Shown here in pieces: positions 42,420-52,726 of a DNA stretch of 64,000 bases (its first letter is position 1; every line of letters begins with the position of its first letter). The DNA lies in the NCBI GenBank assembly GCA_965248815.1, contig CBDFKK010000005.1, forward strand, positions 62,001-126,000, given 5' to 3'. A model generated the notes under the pieces. The model saw nothing but the letters and a program-made list of their open reading frames with translations, ran no database searches and was not told where the DNA came from. Position numbers and translations under genes: made by a program. This DNA comes from CBDFKK01 sp965248815. GTDB taxonomy: Bacteria > Pseudomonadota > Alphaproteobacteria > SMXP01.

Positions 42420-44234
42420 TTAGGATTGCTTGTCGGTCTTCGGCGGTTGGGCGACCCGGATATGAAGTTCGCGCAGTTGGTGCGCGGAAACTTCCGAGGG
42501 CGCCGCCATCATCAAGTCTTCCGCCTGCTGATTCATCGGGAACATGGTCACTTCGCGAATGTTAATCTGATCGGCGAGCAACATGACGATGCGGTCGATC
42601 CCTAGCGCTAGTCCGCCGTGAGGCGGCGCGCCATATCGGAAGGCGTTAAGCAGCCCGCTAAATTCCTGCTCGACTTGCTCGCGCGGATATCCTGCAATCT
42701 CGAACGCCTTGAACATGATTTCAGGCTTATGGTTGCGGATGGCGCCTGACCCCAGCTCATAGCCGTTGCAGACTAGGTCGTACTGCTGGCCGATGACGTC
42801 CAACGGATCTTCGTTTTCGAGAGAAGCTAGACCGCCGACAGGCATCGAGAATGGATTGTGGCTGAAGTCGATTTTCTTTTCTTTTTCGTCGAACTCGTAG
42901 ATCGGATAATCGGTAATCCAACAGAGTTTGAAGACGTCTTTTTCGCAAATCTCTAATTCGTCACCGATACGGGTCCGGGCAGCACCCGCAAGCGCGGCGG
43001 CGGCCGCCTCCTTGTCGCACGCAAAGAACAGCGCGTCGCCAGCGCCGATGCCGGCCTTGGCGGCCATGGCTTGTTGGATGTCGGGGGGCACAAACTTCGC
43101 TATGGGCCCTTTGCCCGTCAGCGCGCCGCCCTCTTCCTCAAATACGATATAGCCGAGCCCCGGCGCGCCCATGTCTTTGCGCGCCCAGTCGTTGAGCTTG
43201 TCGAAGAAGCTTCGAGGTCTTGTCGCGGCGCCCGGTGCATGGATCGCGCGCACCACGCCGCCTTTGTCAATTTGATTGCGGAAGGCGTTAAACGTCACAC
43301 TCTCATGAGCAAATTGCTCTGTGACATCGGCAAGCTCTATCGGGTTTCGCAGGTCTGGCTTATCGGTGCCATATTTCAGCATTACATCCTTGAATGTAAT
43401 TTCAGGGAACGGATGAGGCGAGACAGCCTTTCCGGCTGCAAATTCTTCAAACACGTTCGAGACCAACGCGCCGATCGGTTCGAACACGTCGGCCTGTTCA
43501 ACAAATGATAGTTCGACATCGAGTTGATAAAACTCGCCGGCGCTGCGGTCGGCCCGCGCATCTTCGTCGCGAAAACACGGCGCGATTTGGTAGTAGCGGT
43601 CGAAACCTGCCACCATGGTCAATTGCTTGAACAATTGCGGCGCTTGGGGCAACGCGTAAAACTTGCCGGGATGCAAGCGGCTCGGTACCAGAAAATCGCG
43701 CGCGCCTTCCGGCGAGGAGGCTGTCAAAATCGGCGTTTGAAAATCGAAAAAGCCGCGCGCCTCGATGCCCTGCCGGATCGAGCGGATAACCTGACTGCGC
43801 AGCATAATGTTCTTGTGGATCGTTTCGCGCCGCAGGTCCAAGAACCGATAACGCAGCCTGATGTCTTCGGGATAGTGCGGCTCCCCGAACACCGGTAGCG
43901 GCAGATCGTCGGCTTCCGATTGAACCTCGATGTCTTCAATGCGGATTTCGACATCACCCGTCGGCAGACTTGAATTGACGGTCTCTTCAGAGCGCGCGAC
44001 AACGCGCCCCGAGAGCGTTAGCACGGACTCGTTCCGCACACTCTCCAACGCACTAAAGTGCGGGCTCTCCGGTTCGATGACGCACTGGGTCAAGCCATAA
44101 TGATCGCGCAAATCGATAAAGAGCAGCCCGCCATGATCCCGCTTGCGATGTAGCCAACCGGACAAGCGCACGGTCTCGCCGACATGCTCGGATCTAAGCT
44201 CGGCGCAGGTGTGAGTTCGAAACGGATGCATCAC
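42420..44234 (-). CDS. aspS: Aspartyl-tRNA synthetase
   Basis: Charges tRNA-Asp (or Asp/Asn if non-discriminating). 604 residues, class II. The N-terminal OB fold has VRLSGWLHRKRDHGGLLFID. Motif 2 is FRDEDARADRSAGEFYQLDV, the bacterial GAD insertion lies at about 300-420, and motif 3 is GGLALGIDRIVMLLADQINI. The IS110 transposase lies only 39 bp beyond its stop. It is divergent from rnd across about 170 bp that should hold both promoters. Confidence 0.97.
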   Translation of the reverse strand: MMHPFRTHTCAELRSEHVGETVRLSGWLHRKRDHGGLLFIDLRDHYGLTQCVIEPESPHFSALESVRNESVLTLSGRVVARSEETVNSSLPTGDVEIRIEDIEVQSEADDLPLPVFGEPHYPEDIRLRYRFLDLRRETIHKNIMLRSQVIRSIRQGIEARGFFDFQTPILTASSPEGARDFLVPSRLHPGKFYALPQAPQLFKQLTMVAGFDRYYQIAPCFRDEDARADRSAGEFYQLDVELSFVEQADVFEPIGALVSNVFEEFAAGKAVSPHPFPEITFKDVMLKYGTDKPDLRNPIELADVTEQFAHESVTFNAFRNQIDKGGVVRAIHAPGAATRPRSFFDKLNDWARKDMGAPGLGYIVFEEEGGALTGKGPIAKFVPPDIQQAMAAKAGIGAGDALFFACDKEAAAAALAGAARTRIGDELEICEKDVFKLCWITDYPIYEFDEKEKKIDFSHNPFSMPVGGLASLENEDPLDVIGQQYDLVCNGYELGSGAIRNHKPEIMFKAFEIAGYPREQVEQEFSGLLNAFRYGAPPHGGLALGIDRIVMLLADQINIREVTMFPMNQQAEDLMMAAPSEVSAHQLRELHIRVAQPPKTDKQS

Positions 44235-44404
44235 TTTTTCTCGTCAAGTTTGGGGCATAGCGCGCGGCGCAAAAGCGCATGCCTCGGTAGTTTTGTCAAG
44301 ACTGGCTGGCGACCATAGACCGCGGCCCGTTGACCAATTGCTAATGTGGTCAGCGGCGGTTTCGATGGGCGACAAGGCGCGCGCTTTGCGCTATAGCGAG
44401 ACAC

Positions 44405-45553
44405 ATGCAGATCATCACGACCACCTCCGATCTCCAAAAAGCCTGCCAGGATTTCAGTGACGGCGATTTCGTCACCGTCGACACGGAGTTCATTCGCGAC
44501 ACGACTTATTGGCCGAATCTTTGCCTGCTGCAAGTTGCCGGCCGCGACCATGCCTGCATTATCGATCCGATTGAAGGCAATCTGGACCTGCAGCCGCTTT
44601 ACGACCTCTTGCAAGACAAGACGGTCACGAAGGTGTTTCACGCCGCCCGCCAAGACATCGAAATTTTTTATCACAACGGGAATGTGATTCCCGAACCTCT
44701 CTTCGACACACAGGTTGCCGCGATGGCCTGTGGTTTTGGCGACTCAATTGCCTATGACAGTATTGTCAAACGGCTGACCGGCGTTCATATCGACAAGGCC
44801 TCGCGCTATACCAATTGGAGTAAGCGTCCGCTGAGCGAGGATCAACTCAATTACGCCTTGGCAGACGTCACACACATGCGTGAAGTCTACGCCGAGCTAA
44901 AACAGCAGTTGCACGATCGAAAGCGCGAACATTGGTTGGAAGAGGAGATGAAAGTTCTCACTGCTCCAGCCACGTACCAACTCGATCCCAAATCAGCTTG
45001 GAAGCGATTAAAACTGCGCGACCCGGCGCGAAAAAGATTGGGAGTCTTGATCGAGATCGCCGCCTGGCGAGAAATTCAAGCCCAAGATCAAAATGTACCG
45101 CGCAACCGGATCATTAAAGACGATACGATTCATGAAATTGTCGCGCTCTGTCCGAAGTCGGTAGACGATTTAAAGCGCTTGCGCTCAATTTCCAAAGGCC
45201 TCGTGAAGTCGAACGGCGCGCAAGTCCTGATTGACGCCGTTAAACGTGGGCTCGATACGCCGCGCAACGCGTTGCCAAAACTTCCCGCGCCACGTAAGCG
45301 AGGCCCCCGCAACGGATCCTTGGTTGAACTCCTCAAAGTCTTGCTGAAACTTCAGTGCGAGCGCCATGGCGTCGCGCAAAAACTATTAGCGACTTCAGCC
45401 AATTTAGAACACCTCGCGGAGAATGACGACGCGGACGTGCCCGCGCTTCATAGCTGGCGTTACGAAATTTTTGGAGAATTAGCTTTGAAGCTCAAAAGCG
45501 GCGAAGTGGGCCTTGCTATCAAGAACGGCAGCGCGACAATCGTGCAGCTTTAA
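44405..45553 (+). CDS. rnd: Ribonuclease D
   Basis: A 3'-5' exoribonuclease that trims tRNA precursors. 382 residues. The DEDD exonuclease core has VTVDTEFIRDTTYWPNLCLL (Asp, Glu), FHAARQDIEIFYHNG (Asp) and YALADVTHMREVYAEL (Asp with the Tyr of the DEDDy group). It is followed by an HRDC-like helical domain at about 205-290 and a second C-terminal helical part. In many alphaproteobacteria rnd sits beside aspS and ppx; here two extra exported genes separate it from ppx. Confidence 0.95.
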   Translation: MQIITTTSDLQKACQDFSDGDFVTVDTEFIRDTTYWPNLCLLQVAGRDHACIIDPIEGNLDLQPLYDLLQDKTVTKVFHAARQDIEIFYHNGNVIPEPLFDTQVAAMACGFGDSIAYDSIVKRLTGVHIDKASRYTNWSKRPLSEDQLNYALADVTHMREVYAELKQQLHDRKREHWLEEEMKVLTAPATYQLDPKSAWKRLKLRDPARKRLGVLIEIAAWREIQAQDQNVPRNRIIKDDTIHEIVALCPKSVDDLKRLRSISKGLVKSNGAQVLIDAVKRGLDTPRNALPKLPAPRKRGPRNGSLVELLKVLLKLQCERHGVAQKLLATSANLEHLAENDDADVPALHSWRYEIFGELALKLKSGEVGLAIKNGSATIVQL

Positions 45554-45885
45554 GACTTTGCGTCGTGGCTAGCGTCTACGCGCTTTCGGAAGATTCCATT
45601 AGTTGTTTCTATTTAAAAGGATCGCGCTCGTACTAAAACTGACGACCAAGCGAGCGTGAACGTCCACTTTAGAGCGGCAAGCAAACTGAACCAAACTGTT
45701 CACAATACGGCTGCTTGTGGCCAACGCCCGACATTGGACGCTCTTGTTGAGCTAGGTTTGTAAGCACCGACATTACAAGAAGAATGTTTAAATTGACGGT
45801 AGGGAGGAACGGTAGTCGCCATTTCTTTGATTTGAAATAGGTCTGCGGCCGAATAAAAGGCGATTTGCGGGTGCTGAAGAATATT
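45554..45885. other. 332-bp gap without a recognisable gene
   Basis: No open frame with a credible start and no RNA gene was seen. Stretches around 45650-45760 look like degraded repeat or former coding sequence. The part just before 45886 should hold the promoter of the NmrA-like gene. I see no clear terminator after rnd. Confidence 0.6.
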
Positions 45886-46791
45886 ATGAAAAAATCTAGA
45901 CAGCAGCTCTATCGAGTCTGGTTGGCGTGTTTAACGATCGTGCTTGGCGTTCTAAATGTGTCTTTGTCGTTTGCGCACGAAGCAGGCAAAGCTTCCGGCC
46001 TGAGAGTCGTTATTATCGGCGCTACGGCTAGGTCAGCGAATGAATTAATCCCCCAAGCTCTATGGAGAGGACATGAAGTTGTCGCAGTAGCACGACGGCC
46101 CTATCGTGTGCGGCACGCTCCTCATGCGCGCCTGACTATTCTCAAAGGTGACGTTTACAACAAGGAACATATGGCAGCAGCCATTAGAGGCGGCGACAAT
46201 GAAATTGTTATCTCGGTTTACGGGCCCCGTACCGACCTCAATTCCGTTATTCCCGATACTGATCTCATGTCCCAAGGCACGACGAACATCATTGAAGCGA
46301 TGAAAGCCAAGGGGACGACGCGTCTTTTTGTTACAAGTTCTATGGGCGTAGTAGAGCTCAAAAAGCTTGGCTACACAGCCGATACGCCGAAGCCGGACGG
46401 CCTGACGGAGGAGGCTGGTCTCTGGTTTTACAACATGCGCGGCATTTACATCGACATGGCAAGGATGGAAGACATTGCACTTGCCAGCGGTCTCGATGCG
46501 ACAGTCTTGCGTCCCGGCCAATTGCTGGTGCAACCGGCTCGAGGCAATCTCAAATACACGGCGGGCGAACCTCCCCGCCGGCGCATCATCACTTATGCTG
46601 ATTTTGCCGCGTTCATCTTGGAACAAGCAGAGTCCGAAGAACTCATTGGACAAACGGTGGGCGTTTTTAGTGATGAATTGATTGAAATTGGCGGCAACTT
46701 CGATGTCGAAAAAGAGGCTAAACTAATGGAAGCGGCAAAGGCAGAGGCCGAAGCGGATCTCGCCGACGAAGCGGCACGGACGGACCAATAG
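45886..46791 (+). CDS. Exported NAD(P)-binding NmrA/SDR-like protein
   Basis: 301 residues. A signal peptide (residues 5-28, ending SLSFAHEA) is followed by a Rossmann fold. LRVVIIGATARSANELIPQA keeps the G-x-T-x of atypical SDRs, though the classical GxxGxxG is altered to GATARSA. LFVTSSMGVVELKKLGYTAD and TVLRPGQLLVQPARG fit NAD(P)-binding epimerase-like proteins. The C-terminus is an acidic helix (EKEAKLMEAAKAEAEADLAD). Export of a nucleotide-binding fold is unusual. It lies 118 bp before the DUF1838 gene. Confidence 0.78.
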   Translation: MKKSRQQLYRVWLACLTIVLGVLNVSLSFAHEAGKASGLRVVIIGATARSANELIPQALWRGHEVVAVARRPYRVRHAPHARLTILKGDVYNKEHMAAAIRGGDNEIVISVYGPRTDLNSVIPDTDLMSQGTTNIIEAMKAKGTTRLFVTSSMGVVELKKLGYTADTPKPDGLTEEAGLWFYNMRGIYIDMARMEDIALASGLDATVLRPGQLLVQPARGNLKYTAGEPPRRRIITYADFAAFILEQAESEELIGQTVGVFSDELIEIGGNFDVEKEAKLMEAAKAEAEADLADEAARTDQ

Positions 46792-46908
46792 GCCGCTCAG
46801 TCCGTCGAGATATACAGAAGGGGTAACTCATACGCCTCGCTCCCTTGTTTGTCGCAGGGCGTATAAAATTCAGAAAAACCGCGCAAAGCAATGAGAAAAA
46901 TGTAGACC

Positions 46909-47775
46909 ATGACAAATCCGATATTCGACCGGCGCACAGTACTTGGCGGCACGGCCGCCGCCGGCTTGCTATCGTTTGTGCCGCCGGCAGTGGCGGCCAC
47001 TTCCAGCGAAATTATCGCGACTCGATCTCGCTTACTGCCGTTACTTCGAAAGGCGAGGTATGCCGCCGACAACCGGCTTGTCGTTTGGTGGGCGCGCGTT
47101 CCGACTTTTGGAAATATCAACGCACGCTTGACGCCTTTGTTCACGCATGAAGTAGCGAGTTTATACACGACGAAAGATCGAGACGATGGTGGCTTTGAAG
47201 CCATCTCGCTCGAAATTGTCTTTACCACAGCTACGGACACAGGCGAACATATAGAAGAGATTTACAATCCGTATACGGAGGAGATTGTTCCTGCGGTCAA
47301 GGGCGCCATCGGGCCTACAACCATCATTTACACACCAGATGAAACTATCTTGCCGGCCGCATTGCCCAGTGTCAGGCTCGACAATGAAGCAAGGTTGGGA
47401 CCGGCTTTGGTCGCCAACGGTCAATTCTGGCTGCGCGACGACGTTACGACGACGGTTTCTTACGATGAGCCGGGAAAAGCCGACTTCTTTGTCAACGACA
47501 TGGCGATCTATCACGGGCTCATGGCGGAGATCGAAGACCCCGACGTGCCCATGCCGCACGCCACTATTTCGTTCGAGTCGGTCACCAGTTGGCCTGCTTA
47601 TTTGAACATGGGGGACCGGCCGGGCAGCAGATTGGGTCGCGGCCATGGGCAAAAAGTTGCCTCCGTCGGCGAGATCCCGGAGCGGATACGCACACTGCTC
47701 GAGCGCTTTCATCCTGACATCATGGCCAACCCACTGGCGGCGCTCTCCAAGGCGCCCGATCCGTTGTTTCAATAG
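46909..47775 (+). CDS. Tat-exported DUF1838 protein
   Basis: 288 residues. A twin-Arg signal FDRRTVLGGTAAAGLLSFVP lies near the start, with a cut near AVAATS. The body resembles DUF1838: GGFEAISLEIVFTTATDTGE, YNPYTEEIVPAVKGAIGPTT, then VTSWPAYLNMGDRPGSRLGR and GHGQKVASVGEIP. Function is unknown; relatives are exported and often near lipid or steroid genes. It follows the NmrA-like gene on the same strand. The 285 bp after it hold nothing I can name. Confidence 0.75.
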   Translation: MTNPIFDRRTVLGGTAAAGLLSFVPPAVAATSSEIIATRSRLLPLLRKARYAADNRLVVWWARVPTFGNINARLTPLFTHEVASLYTTKDRDDGGFEAISLEIVFTTATDTGEHIEEIYNPYTEEIVPAVKGAIGPTTIIYTPDETILPAALPSVRLDNEARLGPALVANGQFWLRDDVTTTVSYDEPGKADFFVNDMAIYHGLMAEIEDPDVPMPHATISFESVTSWPAYLNMGDRPGSRLGRGHGQKVASVGEIPERIRTLLERFHPDIMANPLAALSKAPDPLFQ

Positions 47776-48060
47776 TGCTCCCAACACATCTGCTGATCAA
47801 ATTGAAACCGCGAAATGTCACTGCCGTCACACATCAGGTGCTTTACGAGGTATGAGGGAAGCTAAAGACCGCTCCAATGCAGTAGGCTAACCCCTGCGCC
47901 CTTCATCAATTGGCGCAGCTCAATGACTGCTTTGGATCAAACTCGGAAGTGTAATCATCTAGAAACAAGCGGCCGCTTGTCGCGGTGAGGCAGTTTTTCT
48001 TGACTCTCTCCGGTGGGATAAACTCTGACACTCGAGTGCGATCAATGCGGCAGCGTCCTG

Positions 48061-49599
48061 TCAGCACGCAACCGTCAATTGAGGCTTCAGCCTCATAAGC
48101 TGTGCCAATGCGCCCAACCGCTTTTGAACCGATTCACCATCCAAATTCGATAGACCGCTCGGCAAACTCAAAACCAAATGTTCTCCGTCAGGCACCAGCG
48201 TGCATAGGGGGATGGTACCAATCGCGCCTCCGGCAAGTTTCGCGCCCAATCTCAAGGCAGCGCCGACAATAGCAGTGCGGCGCAATTGGTGCTCGTTTAG
48301 TTGCAATCCGGTTCCCGGCAGGGCCGGCTTCGCCCCCGCCTCATAACGAAAATACGTGCCCAGTCCGATGAACAATCTTTCAACGTGGGTAACCCCGCCG
48401 AACGAGGCAAACATGACTTCGCGGAACGCAATGAGCCCGCGGTGGTCAGGATGAGACCGCCATCCGATTCCGCTCAACAGGCATGTCGCTTCGCGCAAAC
48501 GGGCCTCGCCCTCGGTTTCGCCTTCTTCCGTTTGGTCGAAAATATTTTGTGTCCAACGAACGAATTCCAATCCTTCTTCTGGATCGCGGCTGAGGCGCGC
48601 TGCCATTTCGTGACAAGCTTCGATCAAAGGATCGCGCCGACGCAAAGACGGCGGAAGCGCGCTGTACAAAATGCCTTCCCTTAAGCCGTGGGCAGAAACC
48701 ACAACTTTTTTGACTTTAGCGAAGGACAAGAGTCGCTCCAGCACGACAGCACCATAGGGCAGCGTTTCCACACGCCGCCGGGACACTTCAGCAATATTCT
48801 CTAGTGAGCGCGCGCCAAAGGAACCGATAAGACCAGCGATCTCGCGCGCCTGGCCCCGCGACATTTCATAGTGTTGCAACATCCGGAGCGCATAGTCTGT
48901 GCGGGCCATGTGAATTTTGGCGAGCGAGCGCCAAGCGCCGCCCACGGCGTAGAGTCGCTGGCCGCGAAATTGGTCGAGCCAGGGTACCGTTGACATAGCT
49001 TCATCAACCTCGCGCCTTGCTTTGCCGATATCGCCGCCGGCGCGATCCATCAAGCGCAGCGCTCCTATCGGCAGGGTGACGCCTTCTTTTACTTCGCCCG
49101 CTTTGAGCGCTACGAGTTCCAGGCTTCCCCCACCAAGATCGCCAACAAGGCCCTCGGCCTCTGGCATGCCGCACAACACGCCGTACGCCGTCAGCCGTGC
49201 TTCGTCTTTGCCCGACAAGACGCGAATAGGAACGCCGCAGCGCGCACTGGCCTCCTTTACAAATTCGGGCCCGTTTGACGCTTCGCGCACGGCGGCGGTA
49301 GCGACGGCTTCAATGCGGCCGACGGACAAGCCATTGCAAATGGCGCGAAACCGTTCGAGCTCTGCAACAGCGCGCGCCACTCCCTCGCCATCCAGGCGCC
49401 CTGTTGAAACAATGTTGCGACCTAAACCGGCCAAAACTTTTTCGTTGAATATGGGGATCGGGTTACGAGACGCCCCTTCATAGACGACCAAGCGAACCGA
49501 GTTGGAGCCGATATCGATAACCGCGATCGGCGCCGAAGACCGAGTATCTAATTTGCGCAGCGCAGGCTTTGTCGAAGTTTCTTCGATCGACACGTTCAT
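48061..49599 (-). CDS. ppx: Exopolyphosphatase (Ppx/GppA)
   Basis: Degrades polyphosphate from the chain end, and may also act on guanosine pentaphosphate. The N-terminal ribonuclease-H-like domain has the first phosphate loop VIDIGSNSVRLVVYE and the second, LVGDLGGGSLELVALKAG. Residues about 330-510 form the HD-like C-terminal part. About 512 residues from ATG 49599; a TTG at 49614 is an alternative. It is the last gene of the operon, directly after ppk, so synthesis and breakdown of polyphosphate are co-expressed. Confidence 0.94.
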   Translation of the reverse strand: MNVSIEETSTKPALRKLDTRSSAPIAVIDIGSNSVRLVVYEGASRNPIPIFNEKVLAGLGRNIVSTGRLDGEGVARAVAELERFRAICNGLSVGRIEAVATAAVREASNGPEFVKEASARCGVPIRVLSGKDEARLTAYGVLCGMPEAEGLVGDLGGGSLELVALKAGEVKEGVTLPIGALRLMDRAGGDIGKARREVDEAMSTVPWLDQFRGQRLYAVGGAWRSLAKIHMARTDYALRMLQHYEMSRGQAREIAGLIGSFGARSLENIAEVSRRRVETLPYGAVVLERLLSFAKVKKVVVSAHGLREGILYSALPPSLRRRDPLIEACHEMAARLSRDPEEGLEFVRWTQNIFDQTEEGETEGEARLREATCLLSGIGWRSHPDHRGLIAFREVMFASFGGVTHVERLFIGLGTYFRYEAGAKPALPGTGLQLNEHQLRRTAIVGAALRLGAKLAGGAIGTIPLCTLVPDGEHLVLSLPSGLSNLDGESVQKRLGALAQLMRLKPQLTVAC

Positions 49600-49632
49600 C
49601 CTCTCAAAGCCCAATGAGGGGCCCGTTCGCGA

Positions 49633-51942
49633 TCAGTCAAGTTCCGGAGAAATTACTGGCGGCTCGTCCAGCTGGAGGGCCTTTCCTCTGCCGGACAGAC
49701 TCGGGTTGATCATAAAGTATTTGTGAGCGCTAAAGTCGTCCTTGGTCACCTTACCCTGATAGATGCGGCGATACGAACCATCCGCCTCCATCTGCCAACT
49801 TTGGACCACGTCCATGAGATTCGCCACCATGATTTGGTGGAGCACTTGTTCGTGGACCGTCGGGTTGTCGATCGGCACAAGGCATTCGACGCGGCGGTCA
49901 AAATTGCGCGGCATCCAATCCGCCGAAGACATGTAAACTTTTGCGTCAGGAGACGGCAACCCATGGCCGTTTCCAAAACAAATAATTCTCGAATGCTCCA
50001 AGAAGCGGCCAATAATGCTCTTTACACGAATGTTTTCGGACAATCCGGGTATGCCGGGACGTAGACAGCAAATGCCTCTCACAACAAGTTCAACCGGAAC
50101 GCCTTTGCAGCTCGCTTCGTAAAGTGCATCGATGATGATCGGATCGACGAGCGAATTGAGCTTCGCCCAAATCGCGGCCGGGCGGCCCGCCTGCGCGTGA
50201 TCGATCTCTTCCTGAATGTGCTCGAGAAGTCTTTGGCGAAGCTTGAAGGGAGAAATGTACAGGCGCTCGAAAGTTCCGGGTTCGGCATAGCCCGTCAAAA
50301 AATTGAACAGCAAGGATGCATCGCGCCCTAACGCAGGATCTGCACTAAAGAGCGACAGGTCCGTGTAAATCTTTGCCGTGACAGGATGATAGTTTCCGGT
50401 CCCGTAATGGACGTAAGTCCGCAAATGGCTCAGTTCCCTACGCACCACAATACTGACTTTGGCGTGGGTTTTGAGATCGACAAAACCGAAGACAACCTGA
50501 ACACCGGCGCGTTCGAGATCTCGCGCCCAACGAATGTTCGCTTCTTCATCAAAGCGGGCTTTCAACTCGACCAAAGCCGTCACAAATTTTCCGGATTCAG
50601 CAGCTTGGACCAGCGCCTGCACAATGGGCGAATGCTCACTTGTCCGGTAAAGCGTCTGTTTGATAGCGACGACGTCCGGATCGGCGGCCGCTTGCCTCAA
50701 GAATTGGACGACCACGTCGAAGGATTCGTAGGGGTGATGGACCAATATGTCTTTGGCTTGAATCGCGGCGAAGCAATCGCCGCCGTGGTCGCGAATGCGT
50801 TCCGGAAAGCGAGGCTCATAAGGTGTAAACTTAAGGTCCAGCTGGCCATCGGGAATCAATTCTTCGGTATGGCCTAAACCCAGCAGACCGTCGACCACGA
50901 CTACGTCTTCTTTTGCGACCTCAAGGTGATGGGCAATGAAAGCCCGCAAGTCGTCAGGCATGGCGCGCTCGGCCTTCATGCGAATGACGTTGCCGCGCCG
51001 GCGCTGCTTTAGAGCCGTTTCGAAAAAGCGCATCAAATCTTCCGCTTCTTCTTCCACCTCTATGTCGCTGTCGCGCAGAATTCGAAATGCGCCCTGGCTG
51101 AGAACGTCATAGCCCGGAAACAACCGATCTAAAAACAGGCCAAGGACTGTTTCCAAAGTGACATAGCGTCCGCGTTGAAAGTCAGGGTCGTCTGCATCAC
51201 TAGGCAGGCAGATGAATCGTTCGATCTGGCTTGGAACAGGCAATAAAGCATTCATGGGCCGGCCGCTCGTGGAGCCGCGCAATTGCAGCGCGAGCGCAAA
51301 GCCACGATTTGGAATGAACGGAAACGGGTGCGCCGGGTCTACTGCAAGCGGCGTTATGACGGGGAAAATCTTCTGTTCGAAATAGTCCGAAAGAAACGAA
51401 TGATCCTTATCGGACAATTCGTTGGTTTCCAGGACAGCAATGCCATGATCGCGAAGTTGACGATTGAGAGTGACCCAACTGCGCTGTTGCACGGCAATGA
51501 GTTCGCCTGCCTTATCATTAATCTGTTGCAGCTGCTCGCGCGGCGAGAGGCCGTCTTGGCTTGGTGTCGAAATACCTGCGTTGACTTGGCCGCGCAAACC
51601 GGCGACTCGCACCATATAAAACTCATCCAGGTTCGCCGCCGATATCGAAAGAAATCGAAGCCGCTCCAAGATTGGATGGTTGATATTGTCAGCCTCCTCC
51701 AACACGCGAGCATTGAAAGCAAGCCAAGAAAGCTCGCGATTGACAAATCGTTGATGAGAGTCCTTCGAAATGTTGAGATCTGGAACCGGCGCCTTTTCAT
51801 GGCCGTTCGCGTCGCTTGGTGTGAGTGCGGCAACAGGTGTGGCAGCAACTGGGCGCGCTTTTGCAGCCTTGGCCCTGGCCGGCTTAACGGTCTTGCTTGC
51901 CTTGGCTTTCGCCGGGTCCAGCTTGCTCCCGTGTTCACTCAT
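49633..51942 (-). CDS. ppk: Polyphosphate kinase 1
   Basis: Transfers phosphate from ATP to growing polyphosphate at the membrane. About 769 residues from ATG 51942; an upstream reading to 52098 overlaps hdaA and is rejected. An Ala/Lys-rich head of about 60 residues (KASKTVKPARAKAAKARPVA) precedes FVNRELSWLAFNARVLEEAD. SAANLDEFYMVRVAGLRG is the N domain. The phospholipase-D-like catalytic domains include ALVELKARFDEEANIRWARD and the second catalytic stretch FLEHSRIICFGNG. It lies between hdaA and ppx. Confidence 0.95.
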   Translation of the reverse strand: MSEHGSKLDPAKAKASKTVKPARAKAAKARPVAATPVAALTPSDANGHEKAPVPDLNISKDSHQRFVNRELSWLAFNARVLEEADNINHPILERLRFLSISAANLDEFYMVRVAGLRGQVNAGISTPSQDGLSPREQLQQINDKAGELIAVQQRSWVTLNRQLRDHGIAVLETNELSDKDHSFLSDYFEQKIFPVITPLAVDPAHPFPFIPNRGFALALQLRGSTSGRPMNALLPVPSQIERFICLPSDADDPDFQRGRYVTLETVLGLFLDRLFPGYDVLSQGAFRILRDSDIEVEEEAEDLMRFFETALKQRRRGNVIRMKAERAMPDDLRAFIAHHLEVAKEDVVVVDGLLGLGHTEELIPDGQLDLKFTPYEPRFPERIRDHGGDCFAAIQAKDILVHHPYESFDVVVQFLRQAAADPDVVAIKQTLYRTSEHSPIVQALVQAAESGKFVTALVELKARFDEEANIRWARDLERAGVQVVFGFVDLKTHAKVSIVVRRELSHLRTYVHYGTGNYHPVTAKIYTDLSLFSADPALGRDASLLFNFLTGYAEPGTFERLYISPFKLRQRLLEHIQEEIDHAQAGRPAAIWAKLNSLVDPIIIDALYEASCKGVPVELVVRGICCLRPGIPGLSENIRVKSIIGRFLEHSRIICFGNGHGLPSPDAKVYMSSADWMPRNFDRRVECLVPIDNPTVHEQVLHQIMVANLMDVVQSWQMEADGSYRRIYQGKVTKDDFSAHKYFMINPSLSGRGKALQLDEPPVISPELD

Positions 51943-52006
51943 TTGGTTGCCTTTGTCTTGCGCAAAACGGCAAGCGTCGCGAGTTTCGAATGTGCTTTTG
52001 CAGCAC

Positions 52007-52726
52007 TCAAGCCTTATCCTCGTCCTCAAGCCTGTCCAATATCTCGCCCACGAGTTTTCGGCTGACCTTACGCTTTTGAACCATCGAGTCTTGATCAATC
52101 AATTGGACGATGGTGTGCGCCGACTCCAACGATCGTTCCATTCTAGCGATCAGATAATCGGTAATGTCCGCGGACACAACCAGCTGCCGATCATCAAATA
52201 GCTTACGCAGAACACCCTTCAAAAGAGTATCGCAAGGCCGTCCCAGCGTGATCGTGGGAATGGTCTGCAAGCGTGACTGGAGATCGGCAAGCCCGATATT
52301 CCATCGCCCCGGAGGCGTACGACTAGTCAATAGCAGGTGGGAACCCTCTTGATCCACCAAATTAATAAGGTGAAGTAATGCCTCTTCATTACTGATTTTT
52401 TCGCCATTTTCTATGACCAGCGCCCGGCTTTCCAGCAGCTCAGGCAGACGTGCCACGACAAGCTCATTTGCAGACACCAATAGCGCGCCGGAGCATTGAC
52501 GCCAAACTTGAGCAAGATGCGATTTACCCGCACTCGCTGGCCCGACCAGAGCCATGGTTTGCGCCCGCCAGTCGGGCCACCGATCAACAGCGGCGACCGC
52601 ATCCTCGTTGCATGGCGCGACCAAAAATTTTTCTCGGTCCAGGGCCTCCCGATGATCCAGACCAAGGATCAATTGCTGGGCCTGAGGCTGACCCGCCGCC
52701 GACTGTTCGCGATCAATCTGCGCCAT
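52007..52726 (-). CDS. hdaA: DnaA-related regulator HdaA
   Basis: Helps inactivate DnaA-ATP with the sliding clamp after initiation, limiting chromosome replication. 239 residues. The N-terminal clamp-binding segment is QQLILGLDHREAL. The AAA+ core has Walker A GPASAGKSHLAQVWRQ, then SHLLLTSRTPPGRWNIGLAD and a C-terminal lid with RMERSLESAHTIVQLIDQ carrying the arginine finger region. It lacks the DnaA DNA-binding domain. The start overlaps the phosphatidyltransferase gene by 14 bp. Confidence 0.92.
   Translation of the reverse strand: MAQIDREQSAAGQPQAQQLILGLDHREALDREKFLVAPCNEDAVAAVDRWPDWRAQTMALVGPASAGKSHLAQVWRQCSGALLVSANELVVARLPELLESRALVIENGEKISNEEALLHLINLVDQEGSHLLLTSRTPPGRWNIGLADLQSRLQTIPTITLGRPCDTLLKGVLRKLFDDRQLVVSADITDYLIARMERSLESAHTIVQLIDQDSMVQKRKVSRKLVGEILDRLEDEDKA

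Noticed and set aside
52007..52098. Longer N-terminus of polyphosphate kinase reaching into hdaA
   Set aside because: The family start and a usable ATG at 51942 make the overlap unnecessary.
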